A stretch of 64,000 bases of DNA from Pseudoduganella buxea (GCF_009720835.1 NZ_WNKZ01000016.1:1-64000), one strand, 5' to 3'; shown: positions 50,672 to 59,145, counted from the stretch's first letter. The notes: generated by a model from the letters alone, not told the origin. Numbers and translations are program-made.

Positions 50672-51417
50672 CAGTTACGGATGTCCAGTCCGCCCATGAT
50701 CACATAGCCGCGTACCAGCAGGCGCTTGCCCGTGTCGCGCGGGTGACGGGACGAATCCTCGAAGCCGCCCACCAGGGGCACGCCCTCGATCTCGACGCTC
50801 CAGTCGGCGGGCACCTTCAGGTTGATGCCGCCCATCAGGGCGAATACGTGAAGCACGGCGGCACCCTCGAACGAGGCATCGCGCAGGTCCAGATCGCAGC
50901 CGCCCATGATGGCCGTGATCTCGCCGCCCTTGAACTGCTGCGTCGTCATGCGGCGCTTGTAGGCACCCAGGATGGCGGCGGCATTGATGGTGTCCTCGGC
51001 CGGCATGGCGCCATCCGTTCCGGCCACGGGCGCCTTGGCCAGCTTGTCGAAGCCGCCGTCGGCCGGCACCTGCCGCGACCGTGCCATGGCCGAGCGCAGC
51101 ACCAGCACGCCGCCGGCACCGATCATCAGCATCGGCGCCAGCACGTTCCAGCCGATGTCGAGAATGCCCAGGCTGCGCAGCAGCAGCACCACGCCGACCA
51201 GGGTCAGCACGCCACCGGCGACGGTGCCGCGCCGGGAATGCGCCTGCTGCATGCGCAGCACGCCGGCGAAAATCAGCAGGATCGGCCACAGGCGTACGCC
51301 CATGTCCAGGTCCAGCCAGCCCAGGTTATCGAACAGGAACAGGAAGCCGATGATGATGACGGCGATGCCGATGACGATCTGGCCGCCGGCATGCCTGCCA
51401 TTGCACTTGGTTTTCAT
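50671..51417 (-). CDS. LiaF-like membrane protein (DUF5668 and LiaF C-terminal domain)
   Basis: This 248-aa protein has an N-terminal membrane part with two to four segments (IVIGIAVIIIGFLFLFDNLG, RLWPILLIFAGVL, GGVLTLVGVVLLLRSLGI). The C-terminal beta-helix-like LiaF domain has KGGEITAIMGGCDLDLRDAS and ALMGGINLKVPADWSVEIEG. In Firmicutes LiaF restrains a cell-wall-stress kinase; here the downstream LytS-type kinase is the natural partner. The start ATG 51417 overlaps the previous stop (ATGA). Confidence 0.88.
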   Translation of the reverse strand: MKTKCNGRHAGGQIVIGIAVIIIGFLFLFDNLGWLDLDMGVRLWPILLIFAGVLRMQQAHSRRGTVAGGVLTLVGVVLLLRSLGILDIGWNVLAPMLMIGAGGVLVLRSAMARSRQVPADGGFDKLAKAPVAGTDGAMPAEDTINAAAILGAYKRRMTTQQFKGGEITAIMGGCDLDLRDASFEGAAVLHVFALMGGINLKVPADWSVEIEGVPLVGGFEDSSRHPRDTGKRLLVRGYVIMGGLDIRN

Positions 51418-51791
51418 GCCTGTTCCTCCTTGCGGTCCGGGAAATAACGCGCAGCCAACGGTTGCAGCACCATGCACACGCCCGCCACGATGATAAGCAA
51501 AGGCCAGCTGTTACGGAAGCTCAGTCCCCACCAGCCTTGAAAGGTGATGTAGAACCAGACGCCGAACAGCACCTGCGACAGGCCGTCGACGAAGCGCCTG
51601 GCGGTGGTGGGCGGCAGCAGGTTGTTGATGCCGAAGGCGACCATGACCCAGGGCCAGTGCTGCCAAAGCCTGGACACCGCGGCGGGGTCGTCGCGCTGCG
51701 CCAGGTAGGCGATGCCCAGTGCGATCAGGGTCAGGCCCCACAGGATCTGGACACGCAGGCGATGCGCATCGTGTGGTGATTTACAGTCCAT
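51414..51791 (-). CDS. Small LiaI/DUF5668-like membrane protein
   Basis: This 125-aa protein has three or four hydrophobic stretches (ILWGLTLIALGIAYLA, WPWVMVAFGINNLL, VLFGVWFYITFQGWWGL, PLLIIVAGVCMVLQPLA). It is the first gene of the operon and has a very good SD (GAGGAGG before ATG 51791). It resembles the N-terminal half of the next protein and probably forms part of the same membrane complex. Confidence 0.8.
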   Translation of the reverse strand: MDCKSPHDAHRLRVQILWGLTLIALGIAYLAQRDDPAAVSRLWQHWPWVMVAFGINNLLPPTTARRFVDGLSQVLFGVWFYITFQGWWGLSFRNSWPLLIIVAGVCMVLQPLAARYFPDRKEEQA

Positions 51792-51938
51792 CGCTTCCTC
51801 CTCGTTTGGATGACTGCACGATACGCCGGCATGGCGCGGTGCGCGACAGCTTTTCGGCCAACGGCGGATCGGCGGCGGCGAACGACGGCGGTGCATCGCC
51901 GCAGGCGGCGAATGACGAAGGATCAGGCGGACCGGGAC

Positions 51939-51974
51939 GAAAAAAAAACCCACCCCGCGGACGGGATGGGTTTT
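51939..51974. terminator. Bidirectional terminator
   Basis: A 13-bp stem with one mismatch (AAAACCCACCCCG/CGGGATGGGTTTT), T4 on the plus strand and T9 on the minus strand. On the minus strand it lies 20 bp after the 55-aa gene and separates it from the LiaF operon. Confidence 0.8.
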
Positions 51975-51993
51975 CAGCGGTGCGGCGGGCCGG

Positions 51994-52161
51994 TCAGGCC
52001 TGGGCGGCGCGGGCCGACTGGCCCTTCACGTCATTGCGGTACTTGGCCTTGGCGATGGCCTTCTTTTCCGCTTCGAGGGCCAGGTTGGAAGCGCGCATGC
52101 GCTTTTTTTCTTCCTGACCACGGTGCTGCGCGATGTCCTTGTTGCCGATACGATTCGTCAT
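51994..52161 (-). CDS. Small basic protein (55 aa)
   Basis: This 55-residue, highly charged protein (KNDIAQHRG-like start after MTNRIG; QEEKKRMRASNLALEAEKKA; end KGQSARAAQA) is probably helical. A strong SD (AAGGAG) precedes ATG 52161 and a terminator follows, so it looks like a real, expressed gene. I recognise no family; the charge suggests nucleic-acid or ribosome contact, which is inference. Confidence 0.7.
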   Translation of the reverse strand: MTNRIGNKDIAQHRGQEEKKRMRASNLALEAEKKAIAKAKYRNDVKGQSARAAQA

Positions 52162-52178
52162 ATTGTTCTCCTTCTGGT

Positions 52179-52340
52179 TTAAGTTCTGCCCTGCTGCCTC
52201 GCGTCGAACATGACAAGTCCCCAACCGAGCTGCCGGCGGATTTCCTCCGGCGTCGGTGGTGGCTGCATGTCCTGCGTCCTGCGTTCCAGATAGGCGCGTA
52301 CCGCCTCCTTCGAAGGGTTCAGCGTTTGCGGCGTCGTCAT
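52179..52340 (-). CDS. Small conserved hypothetical protein (53 aa)
   Basis: This 53-residue protein contains SKEAVRAYLERRTQ and PPPTPEEIRRQLGWGLV. Similar short proteins are common in Burkholderiales, without a known role. The start ATG 52340 has the SD GGGAGG. Its stop is 17 bp before the next small gene, so the two form a mini-operon ending at the terminator near 51939. Confidence 0.72.
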   Translation of the reverse strand: MTTPQTLNPSKEAVRAYLERRTQDMQPPPTPEEIRRQLGWGLVMFDARQQGRT

Positions 52341-52659
52341 GATGACCTCCCTGTGCATTCTCACAAAAGCCATCATCCAAGCCGCCCCAGGTTCGCCGCC
52401 GGGGCGGGACCTGGTCGACACACGAAGTGACGTGGCGCTATCTGGCTTCAATTCTGGTGCCGGCACTCGAGGCGACCGGCTTGCCTGCGGACGAGCGGCG
52501 ATGCTTGCTTACTTATTGTGTTCGCGGCATCGCGCATCAATCACGCAACGCCATCATATGGGCGCAGCGACGCCACCACCGTGCGGCAGCGTACATAGAC
52601 GCTGGCGCTTCGTCTCAAGCAGATGTGGGATAAGGCCTACGGGCGGTGACAGCGGGTTG
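52341..52659. other. Intergenic region, nothing recognised
   Basis: About 320 bp lie between the small-gene pair and the end of the LysR gene. Open frames here have neither SD nor coding composition. The promoter of the small-gene pair should lie at the left end. Confidence 0.45.
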
Positions 52660-53541
52660 TTACAGTTTGCGCTGCAGGAATTCGAGGAAGCAGCGGATAC
52701 GCTGGGCCAGTTGCGTGTTGCGGTAGTAGACGGCGTGAATCTGCTGGCGAAAACCCGTATTGAAGCCGGCCAGCAACGGTACCAGCGTGCCGGCGGCGAT
52801 ATCGGCATGCGTCATGAAGTCGGCCAGGCAGACGATGCCCTGCCCGGCCAACGCCAGCTGGCGCAAGGTCTCGCCGCTCGATGCGGCCAGTGCCGGCGCG
52901 ATTGGCAGGTGATCGCCGTCGGTGTGACGCAGCGGCCACAGGTTGCCCTGCTCATATTGGGCGAAACCAAGCAGGTCGTGGCGCGCCAGGTCCGCCGGCA
53001 CTTCGGGGCTGCCGCGCCTTGCCAGGTAGTCCGGACTGGCCAGCACGTGCAACGGACTCGAGGACAACGCGCGGGCGTGCAGGGTGGAGTCGTTCAAGGT
53101 GCCGATACGGATGGCGATGTCGGTGCGGTGTTCGATCAGGTCGGCGATGCGGTCGTTGCTGGTCAGCTCCAGCCGGATTTCCGGGTACATGGTCCGAAAC
53201 TCGGCCACGTGCGGCACGACGCAGTGGAGCATGAATGGCGAGGCGGCATCCACGCACAGGCGCCCGGCCGGCTGCTGCCGACGGATGCGGATGCATTCCT
53301 CCACCTCTTCGATCGAGGCCAGGATGCGCCGCGCCTTGTCCAGGAAGAGCTGGCCTTCCTCGGTCAGCTCCATGCGGCGCGTCGTGCGCGTCAGGAGCGA
53401 GGTCTGCAGCTTTTCCTCCAGACGCGACAGCGCGCGGCTGACGCCGGACGTGGTCTGGCCCAGGTGGATGGCGGCGGCGCTGAGCGATCCGCTGTCGATT
53501 ACCGTGACAAACGTGTTCAGGTCGTCGGAATTGATGTCCAT
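52660..53541 (-). CDS. LysR-family transcriptional regulator
   Basis: This 293-aa LysR-type regulator has a helix-turn-helix in residues ~18-40 (SLSAAAIHLGQTTSGVSRALS) and an effector domain with the NDRIADLIEHRTDIAIRIG block typical of the DsdC/AaeR-like subgroup. It is transcribed away from the PEP-CTERM genes. No metabolic neighbour suggests its ligand. Confidence 0.88.
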   Translation of the reverse strand: MDINSDDLNTFVTVIDSGSLSAAAIHLGQTTSGVSRALSRLEEKLQTSLLTRTTRRMELTEEGQLFLDKARRILASIEEVEECIRIRRQQPAGRLCVDAASPFMLHCVVPHVAEFRTMYPEIRLELTSNDRIADLIEHRTDIAIRIGTLNDSTLHARALSSSPLHVLASPDYLARRGSPEVPADLARHDLLGFAQYEQGNLWPLRHTDGDHLPIAPALAASSGETLRQLALAGQGIVCLADFMTHADIAAGTLVPLLAGFNTGFRQQIHAVYYRNTQLAQRIRCFLEFLQRKL

Positions 53542-53886
53542 GGCTGGGCATTGTAAGGGGTGGCAACGCTGGCGCGCCTGCCGCTGATGAGCATGAGCTC
53601 ATGCATAAAGTGTGGTGTTTTCACCTACAAACTAAAAAATATTTCGCTTGACTTATGTCGACAACTTCATTTCCCTCGGGGGCCAAGAAGCACCGGGCGA
53701 GCGAGCCGATGACACATTTCATTGGTGAAGGAAGCACCTATACGCCAAAGTTATATTGACAATGTTAGCAGTTTTTCAAACTGATATTCTCATCAGGCAA
53801 TGTCATGCCGGGTGCGATGACGGCGCGAGGATTGCTGACGTCAAGCTACTACTTCGTCACAACAAACGAATCAAGGGGTAATACAA
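53542..53886. other. Intergenic region with promoter elements of the first PEP-CTERM gene
   Basis: This ~345-bp region is AT-richer than the surroundings. TTGACA occurs at 53756-53761 without a well-spaced -10. The 9-mer ATATTGACA is shared with the region before the second PEP-CTERM gene (54667-54675). The first gene has an AAGGGG SD at ~53873-53878. No sigma54 motif of good quality was seen. Confidence 0.45.
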
Positions 53887-54441
53887 ATGAAGAAAGCGTT
53901 CTTTAGCAAGGTAGCCAGCTCCCTCCTGTTGTCCGCGGGTGTACTCGCCAGTGGCGCGGCACTCGCAGACGAAACCATCACCTTCGACTCGGCGGGCAAT
54001 GCCGTCTTCGGCCTGACCCACGATACGGCGGGTGATTTCGTCGACACTTACCTGTTCTCGATCGATCCTGCCACGCAGGCGTGGCTGAGTGGTACCGCCG
54101 TCACGGGCAAGACCTGGATCGACGGCGCACGCCTGGCCAACTATGGCATTACCGACATCACCTTCTTCTCCGAAGTGGACGGTGTGCGGACCAACCTGGA
54201 CACGGCGTTCACGAACGGTAACGCAATCGAGTTCTATCCTGTCGATTCCCTGTTGGCCGGTAACTATGGCTTCACCGTGACGGGCAGCACGCTCAATAAC
54301 GCGTCGGGCGGCTCGTATGCCGGCACCCTGAACGTCGTGGCCGCCCCCATTCCGGAGCCTGCTACGTATGCCATGCTGGGCATCGGTATCGGCCTTTTGG
54401 CCTTCTCCGCCCGGGGCAAGACCAACAACAAACTCGGCTGA
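53887..54441 (+). CDS. FxDxF-type PEP-CTERM protein, copy 1
   Basis: This 184-aa exported protein has a signal peptide (KVASSLLLSAGVLASGAALA), a beta-rich body with the family pattern (GDFVDTYLFSID, then ITDITFFSEVDGVRTNLDT) and a C-terminal PEPATYAMLGIGIGLLAFSARG sorting signal processed by exosortase. Such proteins are thought to be secreted with exopolysaccharide in floc or biofilm formers. It is paralogous to the next gene over the whole length but uses more GC-ending codons. A terminator follows. Confidence 0.88.
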   Translation: MKKAFFSKVASSLLLSAGVLASGAALADETITFDSAGNAVFGLTHDTAGDFVDTYLFSIDPATQAWLSGTAVTGKTWIDGARLANYGITDITFFSEVDGVRTNLDTAFTNGNAIEFYPVDSLLAGNYGFTVTGSTLNNASGGSYAGTLNVVAAPIPEPATYAMLGIGIGLLAFSARGKTNNKLG

Positions 54442-54460
54442 GCGCCTGGCCGCTCCATCG

Positions 54461-54484
54461 ACCCGCTTCGGCGGGTTTCTTTTT
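54461..54484 (+). terminator. Terminator of PEP-CTERM copy 1
   Basis: Stem ACCCGC-TTCG-GCGGGT followed by TTCTTTTTG. The same stem-loop ends copy 2. Confidence 0.85.
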
Positions 54485-54669
54485 GCGCCTGGCTGTCCCG
54501 GCGCCTGATTCGAGCGCCCTGCCGGTGACTATCAACATGGGCGTAATATTTCCGCAATGCAGCAACATTCACGCGCTCCGGCCCATATATGGTTGAGTAT
54601 GTTGCAAACCACGGTGCCAGCACCGGTGACGGGTCGTCGGGCCGCATGTCATCGCACTGCAACATTATA

Positions 54670-54698
54670 TTGACACTATATCTAGAAGAAATTGTAAC
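54670..54698 (+). promoter_or_regulatory. Probable promoter of PEP-CTERM copy 2
   Basis: TTGACA (54670-54675), 17 bp, TGTAAC (54693-54698). Downstream, a perfect dyad GATTTC-TTTAA-GAAATC (54729-54745) would lie in the 5' leader and could be an operator or a stabilising hairpin. The rest of 54485-54790 holds no gene. Confidence 0.5.
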
Positions 54699-54790
54699 AG
54701 TAAGCGAACAGAAGCATAGCTGTGTTATGATTTCTTTAAGAAATCGAACAATGTTTCACCCCCACCACTAACAACCTTGAAGGTAAATAC

Positions 54791-55339
54791 ATGAAAAAAG
54801 CACTCTTCAGCAAAGTAGCCGGTTCCCTCCTGCTGTCCGCCGGCCTGCTGGCCAGCGGCGCTGCCGCTGCCGATGAAACGCTGACTTTCGACGCAGCTGG
54901 CAACGCCATCTTCGGCATGACCCACGCTACGGCTGGTTCGTTCGAAGACACGTTCCTGTTCGCTGTTGACACGAACACCCAGGCTTGGCTGAGCGGCACC
55001 GCCGTTGTCGGCAAAACCTTCATCAACGGTGCCCGCAGCGCCAACTATTCGATCTCGAACATCACGTTCTTCTCGGAAGTGAACGGCGTCCGCACCAACC
55101 TGGACACCGATTTCTCCTCGAACGGCGGCATCGAGTTCTTCCCAGTGGACAGCCTGCTGAGCGGCACCTACGGCTTCACCGTCGCTGGTTCGACGGTCAC
55201 CGCCGGCGGTTCGTATGCTGGCAACCTGAACGTGGTCACCGCACCAGTTCCAGAGCCATCGACCTACGCGATGCTGGGCCTGGGCCTGGGCCTGCTGGCC
55301 TTCACGGCTCGCCGCAAGTCGAACAACAAACTGGGTTAA
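54791..55339 (+). CDS. FxDxF-type PEP-CTERM protein, copy 2
   Basis: This 182-aa paralogue of the preceding gene has signal peptide KVAGSLLLSAGLLASGAAAA, the motif SFEDTFLFAVD (FxDxF), ISNITFFSEVNGVRTNLDT, and the exosortase signal PEPSTYAMLGLGLGLLAFTARR. Its codons are biased in a different way from copy 1 (frequent GCT for Ala, CCA for Pro), which suggests strong expression. It probably acts at the cell surface in biofilm or matrix. The two copies have separate promoters and terminators, so they may be expressed under different conditions. Confidence 0.9.
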   Translation: MKKALFSKVAGSLLLSAGLLASGAAAADETLTFDAAGNAIFGMTHATAGSFEDTFLFAVDTNTQAWLSGTAVVGKTFINGARSANYSISNITFFSEVNGVRTNLDTDFSSNGGIEFFPVDSLLSGTYGFTVAGSTVTAGGSYAGNLNVVTAPVPEPSTYAMLGLGLGLLAFTARRKSNNKLG

Positions 55340-55355
55340 TTCCCGCTTTGTTTGC

Positions 55356-55382
55356 AAAAACCCGCTTCGGCGGGTTTTTTTT
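55356..55382 (+). terminator. Terminator of PEP-CTERM copy 2
   Basis: Stem AAACCCGC/GCGGGTTT with a TTCG tetraloop and T8. Confidence 0.92.
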
Positions 55383-55401
55383 CGCCCCGATCCCGCCTGG
55401 A

Positions 55402-56202
55402 TCAGCGCGCGACCACGGCGCTGCCTGGCTCGAAGACGAGCCGCTGCGCGCCCGCCAGCACCAGGAAATGGCGGCCGCTGCAACGCGACAGCAAGGTCAT
55501 GCCCAGCTTGCGCGCCACCGCATGACCCATCTGCGTCGTACCCGACCGCGACAGCAGGAACGGTATACCCATCTGCGCACCCTTGAAGACCATTTCCGAC
55601 GTCAGCCGCCCCGTCGTGTAGAACACCTTGTCGCCGCCGTCGACACCGTCGAGCCACATCTGGCCGGCGATGGCATCGACGGCGTTGTGGCGGCCCACGT
55701 CTTCCACGAAGCTGAGCAGGTCGCCATCGCTCGAGAACAGCGCGCAGCCGTGCACGGACCCGGCCTGCCGGTACACGGATTGCTGATTGCGCACGGTGTC
55801 GATGATGCGATACAGCGTCGACTGCGGCAGGCGCGCGTCTGCCGGCAGCACGATGCGCTCGATATTGTCCATCAGGCCGTCGAACGATGCCGGCGCGGCC
55901 GGCCCGCCACCCTTGCCGTCCCGGGTGGTGATGGCCACGGCATTGACGTCCCAGTCCACCTGTACGGCGGCAACCTGTTCCAGCGCCTTCACGAGCCCCT
56001 GGTTGCGCAGGTAACCCAGAGCCAGCATTTCCGGCGCGCTGCCCAAGGTCATCACGGTCACCAGTTCCCGGCGGTCGAGGTACAAGGTCAGCGGCCGCTC
56101 GGCCGGAATCGTCAGCACGGAAGCGTGGCCGCGTTCGTCCAGCACCGGGACTTCACGGGTCAGCACGGCGCTGGCGCGCGATAACTGGGGGCGGTACGGC
56201 AT
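55402..56202 (-). CDS. fdhD: FdhD-like protein lacking the catalytic CxxC
   Basis: This 266-aa member of the FdhD family normally passes sulfur from IscS to the molybdopterin cofactor of formate dehydrogenases. The C-terminal half is typical (FVEDVGRHNAVDAIAG, TGRLTSEMVFKGAQMGIPFLLSRS). Where FdhD proteins have CGxCG, this one reads AAPASFDGLMDNIERI with no cysteine, so normal sulfurtransfer is doubtful. The start is ATG 56202; the longer open frame upstream runs into the divergent asparaginase gene. No formate dehydrogenase gene is nearby. It may have another role in cofactor binding. Confidence 0.82.
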   Translation of the reverse strand: MPYRPQLSRASAVLTREVPVLDERGHASVLTIPAERPLTLYLDRRELVTVMTLGSAPEMLALGYLRNQGLVKALEQVAAVQVDWDVNAVAITTRDGKGGGPAAPASFDGLMDNIERIVLPADARLPQSTLYRIIDTVRNQQSVYRQAGSVHGCALFSSDGDLLSFVEDVGRHNAVDAIAGQMWLDGVDGGDKVFYTTGRLTSEMVFKGAQMGIPFLLSRSGTTQMGHAVARKLGMTLLSRCSGRHFLVLAGAQRLVFEPGSAVVAR

Positions 56203-56359
56203 GACGGTTCTTTCGCAAACGGCGGCGCCGGTCAGGGCAAGGAGTTGCATTGTAAGCGCCGCCGGCGAAATGCCGCCACGCCGACGCCGATGGCACTTCT
56301 GCATGAGCACGGCTCTGTTATAAGATGCGGGTATTACAACATTTCGATACGGAGAACCC

Positions 56360-57436
56360 ATGCACAAAAAACTTACCGGACGCTGGCTGCTGACGATGGT
56401 CAGCCTGCTTGTCGCCGTTGCCGGCGCCCACGCGCAAACGGCCAGGCTGCCCAACGTGACGATCCTGGCGACGGGCGGCACCATTGCCGGCACCGGCGCC
56501 ACCAGCACGACCACCGTCGGCTATACGGCGGCGACGGTAGGCGTGCAGCAGTTGATCCAGGCCGTGCCGGAGCTGGCCAAGGTGGCCAATGTGAAGGGTG
56601 AGCAGGTATTCCAGATCGCCAGCGAAAGCATGACGAACGAGCACTGGCTGACCCTGGGCAAACGGGTCAATGCCTTGCTGGCGCAGAACGACGTGGACGG
56701 CATCGTTATCACGCACGGCACCGATACGATGGAAGAAACGGCGTATTTTCTCGACCTGGTCGTAAAGAGCCGCAAGCCGGTAGTATTGGTGGGCGCCATG
56801 CGGCCCTCGACCGCGCTGTCGGCTGACGGTCCAATCAATCTGTATAACGCCGCGCTGGTGGCAGGCAGCCAGGAAGCCGTCGGCAAGGGTGTTCTGATTG
56901 CATTGAACGACCAGATCCACGCAGCGCGCGATGTGACCAAGACCAATACATCGACCCCCGACAGTTTCAAGACGCCGGAATTGGGCCTGCTCGGCTATAT
57001 CCAGGGTGGCAAGCCCTTCTTTTATCGCGCCTCGACGCGCAAGCACACGGCCGACTCGGAATTCGATATCGCCAACCTGTCCGCCCTGCCCCAGGTCGAT
57101 ATCGTCTACGGTTATGCCAATATGAATACCGTCGCGCTGGACGCCTTTGTTGCAGCCGGCGCCAAGGGCATTATCCACGCCGGTGTCGGCGACGGCAGCC
57201 TGGCGGCGAAAGTGAAACCCGGCCTGGTCGCCGCCCGCAAGAAAGGCACGATTATTGTGCGCGCCAGCCGTGTCGGCCAGGGCATCCTGGCACGCAATGG
57301 CGAAGCCAACGACGATGAACTCGATTTTGTCGCGGCCGATACGCTCAGCCCGCAAAAGGCGCGTATCCTGCTGATGCTGGCACTGACGAAAACGACTAAC
57401 ACGAAGGATATCCAGCGGATGTTCTACACGTATTGA
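56360..57436 (+). CDS. ansB: Type II L-asparaginase, periplasmic
   Basis: This 358-aa precursor has a signal peptide (LLTMVSLLVAVAGAHAQ). The mature enzyme hydrolyses asparagine to aspartate and ammonia. Both catalytic threonines are in recognisable motifs: ILATGGTIAGT (nucleophile) and VITHGTDTMEETAYFL with the THGTDT triad. The end IQRMFYTY is typical. A TATAAG -10 (56319-56324) lies 36 bp before the ATG. The length and signal peptide fit the high-affinity periplasmic type. It is divergent from fdhD. Confidence 0.94.
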   Translation: MHKKLTGRWLLTMVSLLVAVAGAHAQTARLPNVTILATGGTIAGTGATSTTTVGYTAATVGVQQLIQAVPELAKVANVKGEQVFQIASESMTNEHWLTLGKRVNALLAQNDVDGIVITHGTDTMEETAYFLDLVVKSRKPVVLVGAMRPSTALSADGPINLYNAALVAGSQEAVGKGVLIALNDQIHAARDVTKTNTSTPDSFKTPELGLLGYIQGGKPFFYRASTRKHTADSEFDIANLSALPQVDIVYGYANMNTVALDAFVAAGAKGIIHAGVGDGSLAAKVKPGLVAARKKGTIIVRASRVGQGILARNGEANDDELDFVAADTLSPQKARILLMLALTKTTNTKDIQRMFYTY

Positions 57437-57460
57437 TTCGCGGTTTGCGACACTGCCTCT

Positions 57461-57492
57461 AAAAGCCGGCACCCCAACGTGCCGGCTTTTTT
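57461..57492. terminator. Intrinsic terminator after ansB
   Basis: A 12-bp stem AAAAGCCGGCAC/GTGCCGGCTTTT followed by T-run; it also serves the convergent regulator gene. Confidence 0.92.
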
Positions 57493-57533
57493 CCGGCCCC
57501 GTCAAGCCAGCTTCTGGCGCGATCGCGCCGCCT

Positions 57534-58430
57534 TCAAGCTTGATTGCCGAGCGCCTCCAGAGCGGCGGCGACAATGCGACGGCCCAGGCGTTCCAGTTTG
57601 GGCGACTGCACCCGCCATGCATGCCAGTACAGCGGCACGTCGAGATAATCACCCGGACATAAGTCGACCAGTTCGCCGGACTGCAGGGCATCGCCATATT
57701 GTTGCGCCGGCAGCATGCCATAGCCGAGTCCCTTCCGGATCGCGCGCACGAACGGATCGCTGGACGGCACATAATGCACGGGATAATTCCCCGGCAATAT
57801 GCCGAGCCGTCGTTCGATAAAATCCGATTGCAGCTTGTCCTTGCGGTCGAAAAACAGGACCGGTGCCCGAAGCACGGCCTCGCGCTGAAAACCCTGGCCG
57901 AACCACCGCGTCGCAAATGCCCTTTCCGCCACCAATCGGTAGCGCATGAATCCGAGCGGCACCACGGTGCAGCCGCGCATCGGCGCCGGCTCGCTCGATA
58001 CGCCCGCCAACGCCAAACCTTTCTCCAACAGCGAATAGGTAAAGGTCTGGTCGTCCAGAAGAATCTCCACCGTCATATTCTCCTGCTCGAGAAACCCGGC
58101 CAATGCCGGCAACAGCCAGGTGGCGAGCGTATCGTTATTGACGGCAATCGCAACGTTGATCGCGGCGGTTTCGCCATTACTGAGTTCGGCACGGAACTCC
58201 GCCTCCAGCAGGCGGCTGCGGCGTAAATATTGCAACAGGCGCTGGCCAGCGGACGTGGGCCGGCACGGACGGCTGCGGATCAGCAGCGGGTAGCCCAATT
58301 CCATCTCCAGGGCCGCAATCCGCTGGGAGGTCGCCGACGGCGTGATATTCAACTGCACGGCGGCTTGTTCGAAGCTGCCCGTGTCGGCGGCAGCGAGAAA
58401 GGCATCGCACTGGCGGGGATCGAAGCGCAT
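57534..58430 (-). CDS. argP: LysR-type regulator ArgP (LysG/IciA family)
   Basis: This 298-aa LysR regulator has the ArgP N-terminus (FLAAADTGSFEQAAVQLNITPSATSQRI) and the divergent LysE-type exporter gene that ArgP usually controls. In E. coli and Corynebacterium it activates export of basic amino acids when lysine or arginine accumulates. The 100-bp divergent promoter region between the two genes should hold its binding site. The assignment rests on both sequence and context. Confidence 0.88.
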   Translation of the reverse strand: MRFDPRQCDAFLAAADTGSFEQAAVQLNITPSATSQRIAALEMELGYPLLIRSRPCRPTSAGQRLLQYLRRSRLLEAEFRAELSNGETAAINVAIAVNNDTLATWLLPALAGFLEQENMTVEILLDDQTFTYSLLEKGLALAGVSSEPAPMRGCTVVPLGFMRYRLVAERAFATRWFGQGFQREAVLRAPVLFFDRKDKLQSDFIERRLGILPGNYPVHYVPSSDPFVRAIRKGLGYGMLPAQQYGDALQSGELVDLCPGDYLDVPLYWHAWRVQSPKLERLGRRIVAAALEALGNQA

Positions 58431-58530
58431 TGGAAATTAAGCAGAATTAATGGAAGGTGATCGATATTAACCTAGCTTCATCTATTCTTCCGGCGCATCC
58501 ACAATAGCGTCTTTCAATGGGGAGGAAACG

Positions 58531-59145
58531 ATGACGACAGCGGCGGTATTTCTCAGCGGCCTGGGCCTTGGCGCCAGCCTGATCATGGCAATCGGCGCGC
58601 AGAACGCCCACGTGCTGCGCATGGGCGTCCAGCGCCGGCACGTGCTGCTGACGGTGGCAGCCTGCATCGTCATCGACATCGCCCTGATCGGCCTGGGCGT
58701 GGCCGGCGCCGGCGCACTGATTGAAGCATCGCCGTTGCTGATGGCAGTCGCACGCTGGGGCGGCGCCGCCTTCCTGCTGTGGTACGGCCTGCGCTGCTGG
58801 GCCCGTCTCGGCGCCGACGCCGGCCTGGCCGGCCCGGCAACCGACGCCCCCGTCAGTGCAGGGGCGGCGTTGGGCACCGTCGTCGCCATGTCGCTGCTCA
58901 ATCCGCACGTCTACCTGGACACGGTGGTCCTGTTGGGCTCGATCGGCGGCCGCTACCCTGCCGACCAGCGTCCCGCCTTCTCGGCCGGCGCGATGGTGGC
59001 CTCGCTGTTGTGGTTCAGCGCGCTGGGATTCGGTGCCAGCCGCTACGCCACGGTGCTGGCCCGGCCGCGCGTGTGGCTGGGGATCGAGGCGTTGACGGGG
59101 GCGGTGATGGTGGGGTTGGGGGTGAAGCTGGCGTTTGGGGGGTGA
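58531..59145 (+). CDS. argO: LysE/ArgO-family amino-acid exporter
   Basis: This 204-aa inner-membrane exporter has five or six hydrophobic segments. LysE hallmarks are FLSGLGLGASLIMAIGAQNAHVLRMG at the N-terminus, FLLWYGLRCWARLGA and SLLNPHVYLDTVVLLGSIGG. It is expected to expel arginine or lysine. SD GGGGAGG. The neighbour on the other strand is its likely activator ArgP. Whether arginine or lysine is the main substrate cannot be told. Confidence 0.9.
   Translation: MTTAAVFLSGLGLGASLIMAIGAQNAHVLRMGVQRRHVLLTVAACIVIDIALIGLGVAGAGALIEASPLLMAVARWGGAAFLLWYGLRCWARLGADAGLAGPATDAPVSAGAALGTVVAMSLLNPHVYLDTVVLLGSIGGRYPADQRPAFSAGAMVASLLWFSALGFGASRYATVLARPRVWLGIEALTGAVMVGLGVKLAFGG

Noticed and set aside
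55402..56514. Longer FdhD reading frame starting at 56514
   Set aside because: The extra codons run antisense through the asparaginase signal peptide; family similarity begins after MPYRPQLSRA at 56202.
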